64,000 bases of DNA. It comes from Hyphomicrobiales bacterium. Its GTDB lineage: Bacteria > Pseudomonadota > Alphaproteobacteria > Rhizobiales > Xanthobacteraceae. The stretch lies in contig PLBP01000035.1 in NCBI GenBank assembly GCA_003135415.1, forward strand, positions 195,204-259,203. The letters run 5' to 3'. The position numbers and the translations under genes are program-made. Position 1 is the stretch's first letter, and each line of letters begins with the position of its first letter. Under the pieces are notes generated by a model. That model did no database searches. It was not told the DNA's origin and saw only the letters and a list, made by a program, of their open reading frames with translations. Shown here piece by piece: positions 17,287-25,532 of the stretch.

Positions 17287-17762
17287 AGGCCTGCTTTTAA
17301 AGGGGGCTCACAAATCCAAGGAAGATTTTGCCGGGTTATTCAGCCGCCGGACGAGATATTTGCTTCACGCTTCAATCGGTTGTCATCGCTTGCCATCATC
17401 AATGCGACCATAACCAAGCAGGCGGCGGGATCATGTTCGGGCAAAGACCCATTTACAAACCCGCGGCCCAAACGGCATTAGCTGAATATTTGTTCACAAC
17501 GTTACCTGAACGTTTGTTCATTTAAAGTCGCTGCCGCATTTTACCTTGTTACCTTGCACTTTAGACAAGCTTCCTCTAGCGTTCAACGCAGGGAGCAAAG
17601 CATCGGACCAGCCTATCTAAAGGCATCCGCATCTTCTTCCGTAAAAAGAATCCATAAGAGATCGTTGGAACGATCTTTGGCTTGCGCGCTTGATAAACCG
17701 TCCATGCATCTCTGCAGAGATGGGTGGAAGACTTCAAATAAAATAACGGGAGAGATCACAAA
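17287..17762. other. Intergenic region between divergent genes
   Basis: This 476-base gap separates the carbamoyltransferase gene (minus) from the RG-repeat gene (plus). Apart from the tandem palindromes at 17483-17520 I see no reading frame with protein-like sequence and no RNA gene. It must hold the promoters of both flanking genes. Confidence 0.6.
17483..17520. promoter_or_regulatory. Tandem TetR-like operator palindromes
   Basis: TGAATATTTGTTCA (17483-17496) and TGAACGTTTGTTCA (17507-17520) are two 14-base palindromes, the second with perfect 5-base arms, whose starts are 24 bases apart. The TGAAC-N4-GTTCA form resembles operators of TetR-type repressors. No TetR gene is present in the window. 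Confidence 0.55.
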
Positions 17763-18041
17763 ATGATGACGAAAGAATCAGGAGGCCGCAAGGTCTTCGC
17801 GCGTTTCCTGGCCGCGATGGTCATGGTTGCGCTCTATGCCTTCAACACCGTCGTGCTTACCGGCTTCGCGCTGACCGCGAGCACCACGGACGTAAAAGCC
17901 CATAACGGAGGCCGCAGCGGGGGCCGTGGCAGAGGTCGCGGCAGAGGTCGTGGTCGTGGTCGTGGTCGTGGTCGCGGCGCGTGGTGGGCGGGCTCGTGCC
18001 ACGTTCCGGGCACCAGCCTTTGGTTCGGAGAATGCTGGTAA
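17763..18041 (+). CDS. Exported RG-repeat miniprotein
   Basis: A 92-residue protein of unknown function. Residues 1-46 form a long signal peptide or membrane anchor (FARFLAAMVMVALYAFNTVVLTG), followed by about twelve alternating Gly-Arg units (residues about 49-72) and a short aromatic C-terminus with two cysteines (WWAGSC, SLWFGECW). GGGAGAG lies upstream, and a second ATG follows at once (17766). A clear terminator follows the stop. Neighbouring genes give no functional hint. Confidence 0.7.
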   Translation: MMTKESGGRKVFARFLAAMVMVALYAFNTVVLTGFALTASTTDVKAHNGGRSGGRGRGRGRGRGRGRGRGRGAWWAGSCHVPGTSLWFGECW

Positions 18042-18067
18042 TCTAACCCGCCGATTTCCAGGAAACG

Positions 18068-18102
18068 GGCCGGATCGCAAATCGCGTCCGGCCGTTTTTT
18101 TT
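18068..18102 (+). terminator. Rho-independent terminator of the RG gene
   Basis: GGCCGGA (18068-18074) pairs with TCCGGCC (18087-18093) around a 12-base loop, one base before a run of eight T (18095-18102). It lies 27 bases after the stop of the RG-repeat gene. Confidence 0.82.
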
Positions 18103-18175
18103 GCGCTCGGACGTTTGTCCGCCCGGCGATTCGTATCGAGGATACGCGTAGCCATTTCGCCTCGCTGCGGCGCCG

Positions 18176-19378
18176 TTATGGACGCGTTTTCGGCTTTCCG
18201 GCCGGTTGCTTCTGCAAGTGTTCGAGCAGGTCGGGTGGGGGAACTTCGAAGCCCAGCTTCTCGGCAATGAAGCAATTGTAATAATCGGATTCTTGGATCT
18301 TGCGGCGCGCGCATTTGTGGAAGGCATCGAGTTCGCGCAGCTCGAAATACTGCAGATAGGGGAGGATCGACAAACGCACTTCTCCGTCCGGCGCCCTTCC
18401 AAAACGATCGATCTTGCCTCTTAAACCCGGCTGCACTTCAAGAATGGCTTCGCGCAGCGTTTCACCTTCGATGAAATTGTCGGGCAACTGGTCGAAAGGC
18501 CCGTCGAAGTAATTGTTCAGGCGCACATTGGTATCGAGCACACCGATCAGGATTTTACGATCAAGTTTGTGGTCGTGGTAATAGGCGAAGCCGGTGCGTT
18601 TGCCGACGAGAATGCGGTCCGTTCCTTCGTAGGGGAAGAATTCTTCGGCGACTTTCACCGTTTCGTCGAGAATATAGAGAAAAATCTTCAGTTTCGAATT
18701 GTAGACGAAGAAAAACCGAATTCCGGAATCGTCGAAAATCGGGCCGATGAACTTTTCTCCGGGCGCCAACGCTCCCTCCGGCGGCCTGACCTCTGACAGG
18801 TCATTGAGCGCGAAGACGACGCTTTTTCCACGATACGATACGCGATAGACGAGCGGCTCGAGCTTTTCCAGCGTCACGCCTTGCGAAGCATCGAATACGA
18901 CATGCTTCCCGGGCGTTTCCGTCCGCCATTCTCCGAGCGTTTCGAAATAGGCGAAATGCAACGAAACCCTGTCGCCTTCGTCCCTCTCGATCCTGATGTT
19001 GCCGGCATAGGGGGTGCCGTTATGGATGAAGCTGAAATAATAGTAGTTCTCGGTCGGGTAGACTTTCACCCGGTCAGGCAGGCTATTGAGCACGAACGCG
19101 AACACCGCAAGCGGATCGTCAAGCACGAGCGTGGTGGCGCGCGTAATTTCCTCCATATAGTCCTGGTGGAGATGAAGCTTCGGAGGCTCCGGATTTTGCG
19201 CCGTCGCCGCTGCCACGCTAACAAAGAGCACAGCTACCGCAGTAAAGACTCCGAACTGACGTGCGGACGGCTGCAGCGCGCGCTTGAACATGACTTCAGC
19301 GCTAGCAAGGCCCGGTGACCGGAACAAGGACGGAATATTGGCGCATCGACCGAGTTTCGGAGCCCATCGATCGAACAT
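18176..19378 (-). CDS. Secreted hypothetical protein
   Basis: A 400-residue protein of unknown function. A hydrophobic export segment follows at about residues 43-60 (FGVFTAVAVLFVSVAAATAQ), so either the start is the ATG at 19378 (AGGGCGG upstream, 8 bases after the preceding stop) with an unusually long N-region, or an internal ATG at 19291 gives a normal signal peptide but lacks a ribosome site. The mature part is rich in beta-strand and aromatic residues (ENYYYFSFIHNGTPYAGNIR) with a few cysteines near the end. It is the second gene of a two-gene unit. No family recognised. Confidence 0.7.
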   Translation of the reverse strand: MFDRWAPKLGRCANIPSLFRSPGLASAEVMFKRALQPSARQFGVFTAVAVLFVSVAAATAQNPEPPKLHLHQDYMEEITRATTLVLDDPLAVFAFVLNSLPDRVKVYPTENYYYFSFIHNGTPYAGNIRIERDEGDRVSLHFAYFETLGEWRTETPGKHVVFDASQGVTLEKLEPLVYRVSYRGKSVVFALNDLSEVRPPEGALAPGEKFIGPIFDDSGIRFFFVYNSKLKIFLYILDETVKVAEEFFPYEGTDRILVGKRTGFAYYHDHKLDRKILIGVLDTNVRLNNYFDGPFDQLPDNFIEGETLREAILEVQPGLRGKIDRFGRAPDGEVRLSILPYLQYFELRELDAFHKCARRKIQESDYYNCFIAEKLGFEVPPPDLLEHLQKQPAGKPKTRP

Positions 19379-19386
19379 CGTCCGCC

Positions 19387-19956
19387 CTAAGACTGCGGAA
19401 TTTCCTCGATCCAATGTCTGATCTCTTGCGAATTCAACAGCTTGAATGCGCTCTCCTCCGCGCGGCCGGATAACGGGCTATCACCGACGACTGTTGCGAC
19501 AATAGCGTCGCATTGGCGCGAAAGTGCGATCCCGATCGCATATCGTTTCGTTTGGCCGGGTACATAGACGGCAAAATGCCGCGCCCGGCCTTGAATGTTG
19601 CCGAGTTTCACGACCGTGCCGGGGGCCAACGGCGCATAGCGCTCGCTCAAGACGACGAGATCGCCAACACGGTCGATTTCGTCGTCATCGCTCACGCCCC
19701 GATAACAATCGCAAAAGCCGATTTTCGGCCGGATGTAAAAGTCGACTTCCATCCCGCATTCCTCGCTTCCGCAATGGAAGGCGCGGCCTTGCGGCCATGC
19801 GTCGACGGGAAACGGCCAGCTGACCGCGCTCCAACCGGACGTCTCCGAGTCGCGATCCGCCGATAAAGTCGCCATCAAGCCCAGGCCATAAAAAATCAAC
19901 GCGGCGGCGAGAGCCAAGAGAATGGCGCCGGGAAAAGCTTTGGTCAGCCGGCCCAC
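19387..19956 (-). CDS. Membrane-anchored hypothetical protein
   Basis: A 189-residue protein with one N-terminal membrane helix (GAILLALAAALIFYGLGLMA) and a soluble domain probably exported. Five cysteines cluster in the middle (FHCGSEECGMEVDF, GFCDCYRGV) and could form disulfides or bind a metal. It lies 8 bases upstream of the secreted protein gene at 19378 and is likely co-transcribed with it. No family recognised. Confidence 0.7.
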   Translation of the reverse strand: MGRLTKAFPGAILLALAAALIFYGLGLMATLSADRDSETSGWSAVSWPFPVDAWPQGRAFHCGSEECGMEVDFYIRPKIGFCDCYRGVSDDDEIDRVGDLVVLSERYAPLAPGTVVKLGNIQGRARHFAVYVPGQTKRYAIGIALSRQCDAIVATVVGDSPLSGRAEESAFKLLNSQEIRHWIEEIPQS

Positions 19957-19990
19957 CGCCTTTCCTCCACTACGCTCTACCGCCTAGTTT

Positions 19991-21475
19991 TCAGTTCGCT
20001 GGCAGGCCGGCAATGGCACGCGCCTCGCCCGTCAGCTCGATAATATGCAGGCCGGTATTGGCACGATCGACAATGTAAATGTAGCCGCGCTCGTCGGTTT
20101 CCACATTGTTGGTTTGAATCGCGACCTTGCAGCGGTCTTGTCCATCGATCTTGACGCAGCGCTTGTCGGTTGCCTCGGTGACGCTCGGAATGAAGAAGCC
20201 GGCCTCTTTCGGATGATAGGGGTCGCGGATATCGACCGCTCTCACGCCCGCGTTAAAGAAGCTGATAAAGGCGAGCTTCCTGTAAAAGACGGGTGCCATG
20301 CTCTCGTTGGAAGAATGGGCGCCGAAACGGCCGCCGCGCTCGCAGAAATTGCCGCTCGCCTCCGATGCCGTGTAGCTCGACACGATCATCGGCTTCGTCT
20401 CCACGGTCGTATCGGCGAACCACACCATCTGACGAGGCTCCTGGCATTCGTTCAGAATTTCCTCGTCGACGATCATGACGAAATCCCGCACGCTGCCCTG
20501 CTTCTCCTTGGAAAACTCGGCGACCGGCATCTTTCCCAACGGATAGGTCGTGTGAGCGCCGTTCAGCGGCAGCATTTCAAGCTGGCCCACCACCGGATAG
20601 CGCAAATTATCGGGCGTCGGTTCCTTCGGGCCGTTCAAGAGCTTGTCGCGATCGACGATCTGCAAGACGCCGCCCTTGTTGGTGCCGTAGCCGAAATAGA
20701 CCCGGTTGCCTTGCGGGCCGGTCGAGATCGGCCCGTGCAATTCGCTGGGCACGAAACCAGCGGCGCCCGGCTCCTGGCCCGGCAGGCCAAAATCGCGAAT
20801 TTTCACCGGATGCGCGGGATCGCTGAGGTCATAGACTTGCGTCATGCGTCGCGTGCGCCAATCCGGCGCCCCCGAGACAAGAAAGGCGATTCCCGTATCG
20901 CATTCCCACCAGCTTTTGTGCGTGTCGCGCAAACCATCGAGCCGCACCAGGAGCTTCGGCGCGGCCGGCGTCGTCACATCCCAAATTTCATGCGCCTGGC
21001 TGCCGAAGGTGCGCAGCATGTAGACCATTTTCGGATCGCCATGCGGCAACTGAGTGCCGTCGCATACGCGCACCATTTGCGCGCCGCCTTGCTCGTAGGC
21101 GCCTTCCTGACCGGGGATATGAGCGACGTAGAGCGGGTGCGTGACGTCGGTGACATCGACAATCGATGTGCCGTTAAACTCCGCCTGGCCGTTGAGGGGG
21201 TTGACCGGCTTCGGCGTCGCTTCGGTTCCGCCGTGATGGCCGATATAGGCAAACCATCGATCGCCCTGGCGATGGATGGTCGGCTGATAGGCGCTGCGGC
21301 CCTGAAGATCGTTGTAGCCGACGAGGCGCATGTTATTCGCCTCGGGCGGGTCCCCGGGCTTCGGCGCCTCTGCGGGCGCTGTTTCGATTAAAGCCGAAGC
21401 CGCAACCAGTGCGATGCCGAATGCGTAGAGATGGGGCGAAATATTTTTGCCACGCCAAACGATCCGATGGGTCAT
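19991..21475 (-). CDS. LVIVD-repeat-like secreted beta-propeller protein
   Basis: A 494-residue exported protein. N-terminal hydrophobic segment (LYAFGIALVAASALI), then repeated units of the form NGTSIVDVTDVTHPLYVAHI, IWDVTTPAAPKLL, VYDLSDPAHPVKI and VDIRDPYHPKEAGFF, which are the D-(V/P)-x-x-P-x-x-P blades of the LVIVD type. A propeller fold in the periplasm or on the surface is likely; no enzymatic role can be assigned. GGAAGG eight bases before the ATG supports the start. Confidence 0.8.
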   Translation of the reverse strand: MTHRIVWRGKNISPHLYAFGIALVAASALIETAPAEAPKPGDPPEANNMRLVGYNDLQGRSAYQPTIHRQGDRWFAYIGHHGGTEATPKPVNPLNGQAEFNGTSIVDVTDVTHPLYVAHIPGQEGAYEQGGAQMVRVCDGTQLPHGDPKMVYMLRTFGSQAHEIWDVTTPAAPKLLVRLDGLRDTHKSWWECDTGIAFLVSGAPDWRTRRMTQVYDLSDPAHPVKIRDFGLPGQEPGAAGFVPSELHGPISTGPQGNRVYFGYGTNKGGVLQIVDRDKLLNGPKEPTPDNLRYPVVGQLEMLPLNGAHTTYPLGKMPVAEFSKEKQGSVRDFVMIVDEEILNECQEPRQMVWFADTTVETKPMIVSSYTASEASGNFCERGGRFGAHSSNESMAPVFYRKLAFISFFNAGVRAVDIRDPYHPKEAGFFIPSVTEATDKRCVKIDGQDRCKVAIQTNNVETDERGYIYIVDRANTGLHIIELTGEARAIAGLPAN

Positions 21476-21858
21476 TGCTTATACCTTCCAGCGCGTTGCC
21501 CCCGCGAGCAATAGTAGCGCGTAAAATCAAAATTTCTATCTTTGATGCCGGCTATCGATGCGATCTATCGCCACATTCATTTCAGGCCGTTATCTTCGCT
21601 CGCCACATTCGAAAATCGTGCGCTTGATGCATTAGGCAGTTCCTTAGATGAGAAAATGCAAAGCTTGATCGGCGCACTTGCCAGCCCGGTCGGTACTATT
21701 GTCAAGTAATCCAACTACACGCAAGCGAGCGAGAGCAGACTTACTCCCTCCGCAAAAAAACTAGATGAGATTAGCATCATCATGGCCATTACAGGAACCG
21801 CGCCACTTGGCCAGTGCACACGAAAAAAGCAAATCCTAGTCGCAGCAGTAACTGAAAG
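21476..21858. other. Intergenic region, less GC-rich
   Basis: This 383-base gap is visibly less GC-rich than the flanking genes. It contains one short open frame (21545-21709, listed separately) and otherwise nothing I can identify. It marks the left edge of a segment up to about 24.8 kb with more AT, decayed sequence and inverted repeats. Confidence 0.5.
21545..21709 (+). CDS. Possible 54-residue protein or gene remnant
   Basis: An ATG-to-TAA frame of 54 codons whose product has a natural-looking composition (FENRALDALGSSLDEKMQSL). There is no ribosome site before the ATG and no recognised family, so it may be a fragment of a lost gene. Confidence 0.25.
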   Translation: MPAIDAIYRHIHFRPLSSLATFENRALDALGSSLDEKMQSLIGALASPVGTIVK

Positions 21859-22773
21859 TTAGAAGCATTCGCTTTCCCGTAACCGATTATGAATGGCTGT
21901 CGCGGCAATAGCGGCGTTTCCGACAGCCGTCGATATTTGATCGAGTCCTTGGATTACGTCACCGGCTGCATAGAGTCCCGGAATGTTCGTTTGCATGTGA
22001 GGATCGACCTCAATGCAGTTGTCATTGTTGAACGAAATGCCCAATCCGCCCACGACATCGGTCCGCGGAGTATTTCCCAGAGCCGAATAAAGCGTGTCGA
22101 AAATATGGATGCGCCCCGACCTCGTTTCGAGCGCAATGGTGCGATTCTCTTCCATTTCGACACGTTCGATGGCTTCATCCACGGTCACGATACCGGCGCC
22201 TCGGGCGCGAGTTAGTTGTTGCGCATCCAGCCCCAATTTCTCGCCAAGAGACAGAAGCGTAATTTTCGCCGAATAGGTTCGAAGAAAGAGCGCCTCGTTT
22301 AAGCCGCCTTCACCATGGCCGAGCACACCGATCCGGAGATTCTGCGCCTCGAACCCGTCGCAAATGCAACAATGACGGAGAAGGCCGCGTTTGATCGCGG
22401 CCTTAAACGCGGGCAGCGGAGGCTCGGCATCCACCACACCGGTTGCTAGCAAAACGGTGTGCGCGTGGAAGGACTCGCTCTCGGTCTTGGCGATGAAGCC
22501 GTTGCCGTCGGTGGCGATGCTGTCTACTTTTCCTCGCACGATGACCGCGCCATATTTTCTGGCTTGGCTTCTCATCCGGCCGAGCAATTCGGCGCCCCCC
22601 ACGCCCTCGGGAAAACCAGGAAAATTGTGCGATATAGGAATGAGCGCGGCACGACTTTCTTCCGAATCGATCACAAGGAACCGTCTTTTGAATCGCGCCA
22701 GATAGGTCGCAGCGGTTAGCCCTGCTGGCCCTCCGCCCACCACAATACAATCGAGTTTGGCCGCTTTGGTCAT
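21859..22773 (-). CDS. Thioredoxin-reductase-like FAD oxidoreductase
   Basis: A 304-residue flavoprotein with the two-domain fold of thioredoxin reductase. FAD site [19 protein letters not shown] (residues 10-28), NAD(P) site [17 protein letters not shown] (about 147-163), C-terminal [16 protein letters not shown]. The redox CxxC is retained as C135-C-I-C138 followed by DG, so disulfide chemistry is possible, though the motif differs from the common CATC. No thioredoxin gene is adjacent, so its partner is unknown. Confidence 0.88.
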   Translation of the reverse strand: MTKAAKLDCIVVGGGPAGLTAATYLARFKRRFLVIDSEESRAALIPISHNFPGFPEGVGGAELLGRMRSQARKYGAVIVRGKVDSIATDGNGFIAKTESESFHAHTVLLATGVVDAEPPLPAFKAAIKRGLLRHCCICDGFEAQNLRIGVLGHGEGGLNEALFLRTYSAKITLLSLGEKLGLDAQQLTRARGAGIVTVDEAIERVEMEENRTIALETRSGRIHIFDTLYSALGNTPRTDVVGGLGISFNNDNCIEVDPHMQTNIPGLYAAGDVIQGLDQISTAVGNAAIAATAIHNRLRESECF

Positions 22774-22917
22774 GTGCGTCGGGCGAATTCAATCCGTCAG
22801 CTGATGAAAAACCCCGTACACAATGGGAGCTGCGCCGGGATTTTATTTTGCCGCCCCTGCGCGGGGGAGGTGCAATGGGCGGCTTATACAAACAATACGC
22901 TTGTAGGAATGAGTTTC

Positions 22918-23082
22918 TTACCTCGAGCCGGAGACTTTCGGCAATTCGATTTTTACTGTCGATTGATTGCCGAACATCCCGCTATTGAAGAGCAAGAAGC
23001 CGCCAATTAAGACGACGATCATCGCTCCCATGAGTACGCCCATCATTCCAAATGCGCCGCTGCTGTCGCTGTTGGTAGCCAT
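22918..23082 (-). CDS. 54-residue membrane miniprotein, stress-linked
   Basis: The frame from ATG 23082 to TAA 22918 encodes a 54-residue protein with a polar start (MATNSDSSGAFG), one strongly hydrophobic helix (about residues 13-32, VLMGAMIVVLIGGFLLF) and a short soluble tail. GGAGGAAG upstream of the ATG is a strong ribosome site. A perfect EcfG-type promoter lies 58 bases upstream (23140-23164). The combination makes a real, stress-induced inner-membrane peptide likely. Function is unknown. Confidence 0.75.
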   Translation of the reverse strand: MATNSDSSGAFGMMGVLMGAMIVVLIGGFLLFNSGMFGNQSTVKIELPKVSGSR

Positions 23083-23139
23083 AACTTCCTCCAACTGTTG
23101 ATATTATTGATGCTCAAGTTCGTCTTTTATTGCTAGGCC

Positions 23140-23164
23140 AACGCACCCAGATGCCATTGGTTCC
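23140..23164 (-). promoter_or_regulatory. EcfG-type promoter for the 54-residue protein
   Basis: On the minus strand GGAAC (23164-23160), 16 bases, CGTT (23143-23140), an exact consensus match. The predicted start point is near 23133, giving a leader of about 50 bases to the ATG at 23082. Confidence 0.75.
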
Positions 23165-23285
23165 TCGTTCGATGCTTCCAGCTCGGTGCAGCGCATAAAG
23201 GTCAAGCTGCAATTCCTTGCATAAGGAATTACAGCCCGGCCAATTGGAAGAGACTTAATTTCAGTAGCGCACTTTAGCGTGGTGG

Positions 23286-23461
23286 TTACCAGGTGATCCA
23301 CTTGTCGTCGCGCCAATACCCGCGGCCCTCGCGCTAACGGAATTCGTACTTGTCGCTCGGACCCCATTTCCAGCTGTCGTCGTGGATAGTCACGCGGCCT
23401 TCTGCCGGGTATTCATACTTTTCCTTGACGTGCAAGAGCCGCCGCTTTGCGTCGCCATTTC
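23286..23461 (-). pseudogene. Nonsense-mutated small Trp-rich protein gene
   Basis: The minus-strand frame reads EKYEYPAEGRVTIHDDSWKW, GPSDKYEFR, then a TAG at 23336-23334, and continues REGRGYWRDDKWITW to a TAA at 23288-23286. The pattern resembles small Tyr/Trp-rich proteins I associate with Bradyrhizobium relatives, where the sequence runs on without a stop, so TAG probably arose from GAG. No start codon is available in this frame upstream, where an in-frame TGA precedes it. Decayed gene. Confidence 0.65.
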
Positions 23462-23679
23462 ACGTACCTGCATGCTCCGGCACCAATAGAGGGACTCTCG
23501 ATCGCTTCTGAAGCCTTCCGGGGTTGGGTGAGTTTGTTTAAAGCCTGAATACTCGCTGCCATGACTCGGCGAGCGCGGCATGGAGACGACGGTCTCTGAC
23601 CACAGCGGAAAACTCGCCGAAATTTTTGTAGAGCGTCAATAGGCGCCAGACCACGGGGCGGACGGCACACACGCTCCAT

Positions 23680-24681
23680 TTATTGAGTCCGTTCAAGGTG
23701 GTCTTTAAACGCTTTTGGTGTCTGAGGTTTTATGAACAGCGCGACCACCTCAGGGTTTTCCTCCCGGACCTTATTTTCCAGAAGTATCACCTGCTCTTCG
23801 ATTTGCGGAGCAAGCATCGTGTCGGAAAATTCAAGGCTCAGCATTACCACCACTTGGTTCGGCCCTAGTTGAACTGTAAAAAGTCCATTCGCTTTTAGAA
23901 CGGACGGATTTGCACTCGCGATCGATAAGATCGATTTGCGCACCGAGGGATATGCTTGCTCGCCAAGCAAAAGACTTTTGCTTTCTCGCGCCAGAAAAAT
24001 AGATGTTGCCGCCAAAATTAGACCAATGGCGATCGAGCCAGCGCCATCAAGCTCTGGATGCCCCAAAGCCACCGCTGCAAAGGTTGCCCCTGCCGCTATA
24101 AAGATTCCGAGGAGCGCGGCGCTGTCTTCGAACAGCGTCATAAAGGACGGCGGGTCTTTGCTGAGCCTGAATGCCTGCAAGAAGCCGAGTTCGCCCTTAG
24201 CCCGACGAAACTGTTTCAGCGCAAACAGCCATGAACCGCCTTCGAAGAGGAATGCCAACGCCAGAACGATGTAACTAACAACAGGCGATTGGATCGGGAC
24301 CGGCTCTAAAATGCGATAGACGCCCTCATAAATGGCAAAACCAGCTCCAAGCGCAAATATCAAGAGCGATACGACGAAGCTCCAAAAATATACTTCTCTT
24401 CCGTAACCGAAAGGATGATCGGTATCGGCTTTCTGCTCGGAGCGCTTGATTCCATACAGCAATAATATCTCGTTGGTGGTGTCGACGAACGAGTGAATGG
24501 CCTCGCTCGTCATTGCAGCACTGCCGGTCCAGACAGCCGCACCGGTTTTACAGATGGCCACCAGAATGTCCCCCAGCAGCGCGGCGTACACGGCCGTCGT
24601 GGACGACGACTGCCCTTCTCGCTTTTTGTCAGATGCGTCCTTCAAATATCGCTCCCAGCGTTCATTTTGGCGGCGTGCCAT
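23680..24681 (-). CDS. Cation diffusion facilitator (CDF) transporter
   Basis: A 333-residue inner-membrane metal/proton antiporter that exports divalent cations such as zinc, cobalt or manganese. Six helices are expected. The helix-2 region has HSFVD (63-67) and the cytoplasmic loop has HPFGYGREVYFWSF; the helix-5 site is EDSAALLGIF. In helix 2 the usual N-x-x-x-A pattern is replaced by Asp38 (LLGDILVAICK). A C-terminal ferredoxin-like domain follows. The ATG at 24681 lacks a good ribosome site and is preceded by inverted repeats at 24688-24762. Confidence 0.9.
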   Translation of the reverse strand: MARRQNERWERYLKDASDKKREGQSSSTTAVYAALLGDILVAICKTGAAVWTGSAAMTSEAIHSFVDTTNEILLLYGIKRSEQKADTDHPFGYGREVYFWSFVVSLLIFALGAGFAIYEGVYRILEPVPIQSPVVSYIVLALAFLFEGGSWLFALKQFRRAKGELGFLQAFRLSKDPPSFMTLFEDSAALLGIFIAAGATFAAVALGHPELDGAGSIAIGLILAATSIFLARESKSLLLGEQAYPSVRKSILSIASANPSVLKANGLFTVQLGPNQVVVMLSLEFSDTMLAPQIEEQVILLENKVREENPEVVALFIKPQTPKAFKDHLERTQ

Positions 24682-24687
24682 CGTCGA

Positions 24688-24762
24688 TGTCCGCTTTGGG
24701 TCATAAGCGGACGTGACGCCCAAGAATTGCAATGTCTGTTATACCCCCGAAAGCAGACATTG
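24688..24762. repeat. Two tandem inverted repeats before the CDF gene
   Basis: TGTCCGCTT (24688-24696) pairs with AAGCGGACG (24705-24713) around an 8-base loop, one G-T pair at the end. CAATGTCTG (24730-24738) pairs perfectly with CAGACATTG (24754-24762). The first resembles short palindromes scattered in Bradyrhizobiaceae intergenic DNA. In the CDF leader both could fold in RNA. Confidence 0.65.
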
Positions 24763-24806
24763 ATTAGGAATGCAGATATTTCCACCCAGTTTTCAACTGA
24801 TCACGC

Positions 24807-25532
24807 TCACTTCAAGCCAAAATAAGCGCGCTGCAGCGCGTCGTTGGCGTGCACCTCCGCCACCGTGCCTACAAATCCGATGCGGCCGCCATCCAGCGTG
24901 TAGACGCGATCGGCGAGATCGAGAAATTTCACATTCTGTTCGGCGATCAGAAAGGCCAAGCCCTTGCCGCGGAAGCTCGCCAGCACGCGCACGACTTCGC
25001 GGACGAGCAGCGGCGACAGCCCCGCCGACGGCTCATCCATGATGACGAGCCTGGGGTTGCTGGCGAGCGCCTTGGCGATGCCGAGCATTTTGCGCTGGCC
25101 GCCGGACAGACTTCCCGCGGCAGCGCGGCGGCGGTCGGCCAGCATTGGAAAGATCGAATAAAGCTCTTCGGCGCGGAGCCGCGCCTCGGCCTTGGACAGA
25201 AACTGGGCGCCGATGCGGATGTTCTCGTCCACCGTCAAGGCGGGGAAGCCCGACGTCTCGGACATGTAGACGATTCCGCGGCGCACGCGGCGGTCGGTCC
25301 GAAGCGACGTGATGTCCTCGTCCGCGAAGTTAATGCGGCCGCGCCAAATCGCGATCAGGCCCATCAGCACTTTCAACAGCGTCGTTTTGCCGGCGCCGTT
25401 GGCGCCGAGAAGTACCACCGACTCGTTCCCGGCGACCGCGAGGTCCGTGCCCCACAGGACCTGAACCTTGCCGTAACCGGCCTCGATGCCGGTGACGCTC
25501 AATAGCGGTGACACGGATGCGTCAGGCGGCAT
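24807..25532 (-). CDS. livF: HAAT ABC transporter ATPase, LivF type
   Basis: A 241-residue cytoplasmic ATPase of the hydrophobic amino acid transporter family. Walker A GANGAGKTTLLK, signature LSGGQRKMLGIAKAL, Walker B RLVIMDEPSAGLSP. The ATG at 25532 overlaps the LivG-type gene by 11 bases, so translation is coupled. Last gene of a seven-gene operon. The symbol denotes family; the substrate may be an organic acid given the linked CoA-transferase. Confidence 0.92.
   Translation of the reverse strand: MPPDASVSPLLSVTGIEAGYGKVQVLWGTDLAVAGNESVVLLGANGAGKTTLLKVLMGLIAIWRGRINFADEDITSLRTDRRVRRGIVYMSETSGFPALTVDENIRIGAQFLSKAEARLRAEELYSIFPMLADRRRAAAGSLSGGQRKMLGIAKALASNPRLVIMDEPSAGLSPLLVREVVRVLASFRGKGLAFLIAEQNVKFLDLADRVYTLDGGRIGFVGTVAEVHANDALQRAYFGLK

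Noticed and set aside
17667-17692. GGAAC before the RG-repeat gene as an EcfG promoter
   Set aside because: No CGTT or GGTT element occurs at 16 or 17 bases spacing (GCTT and CTTG instead).
23413-23679. 88-codon minus-strand frame upstream of the nonsense-mutated gene
   Set aside because: It has no recognisable family pattern and overlaps the decayed gene in another frame. It may include shifted remnants of that gene, but I cannot support it as coding.
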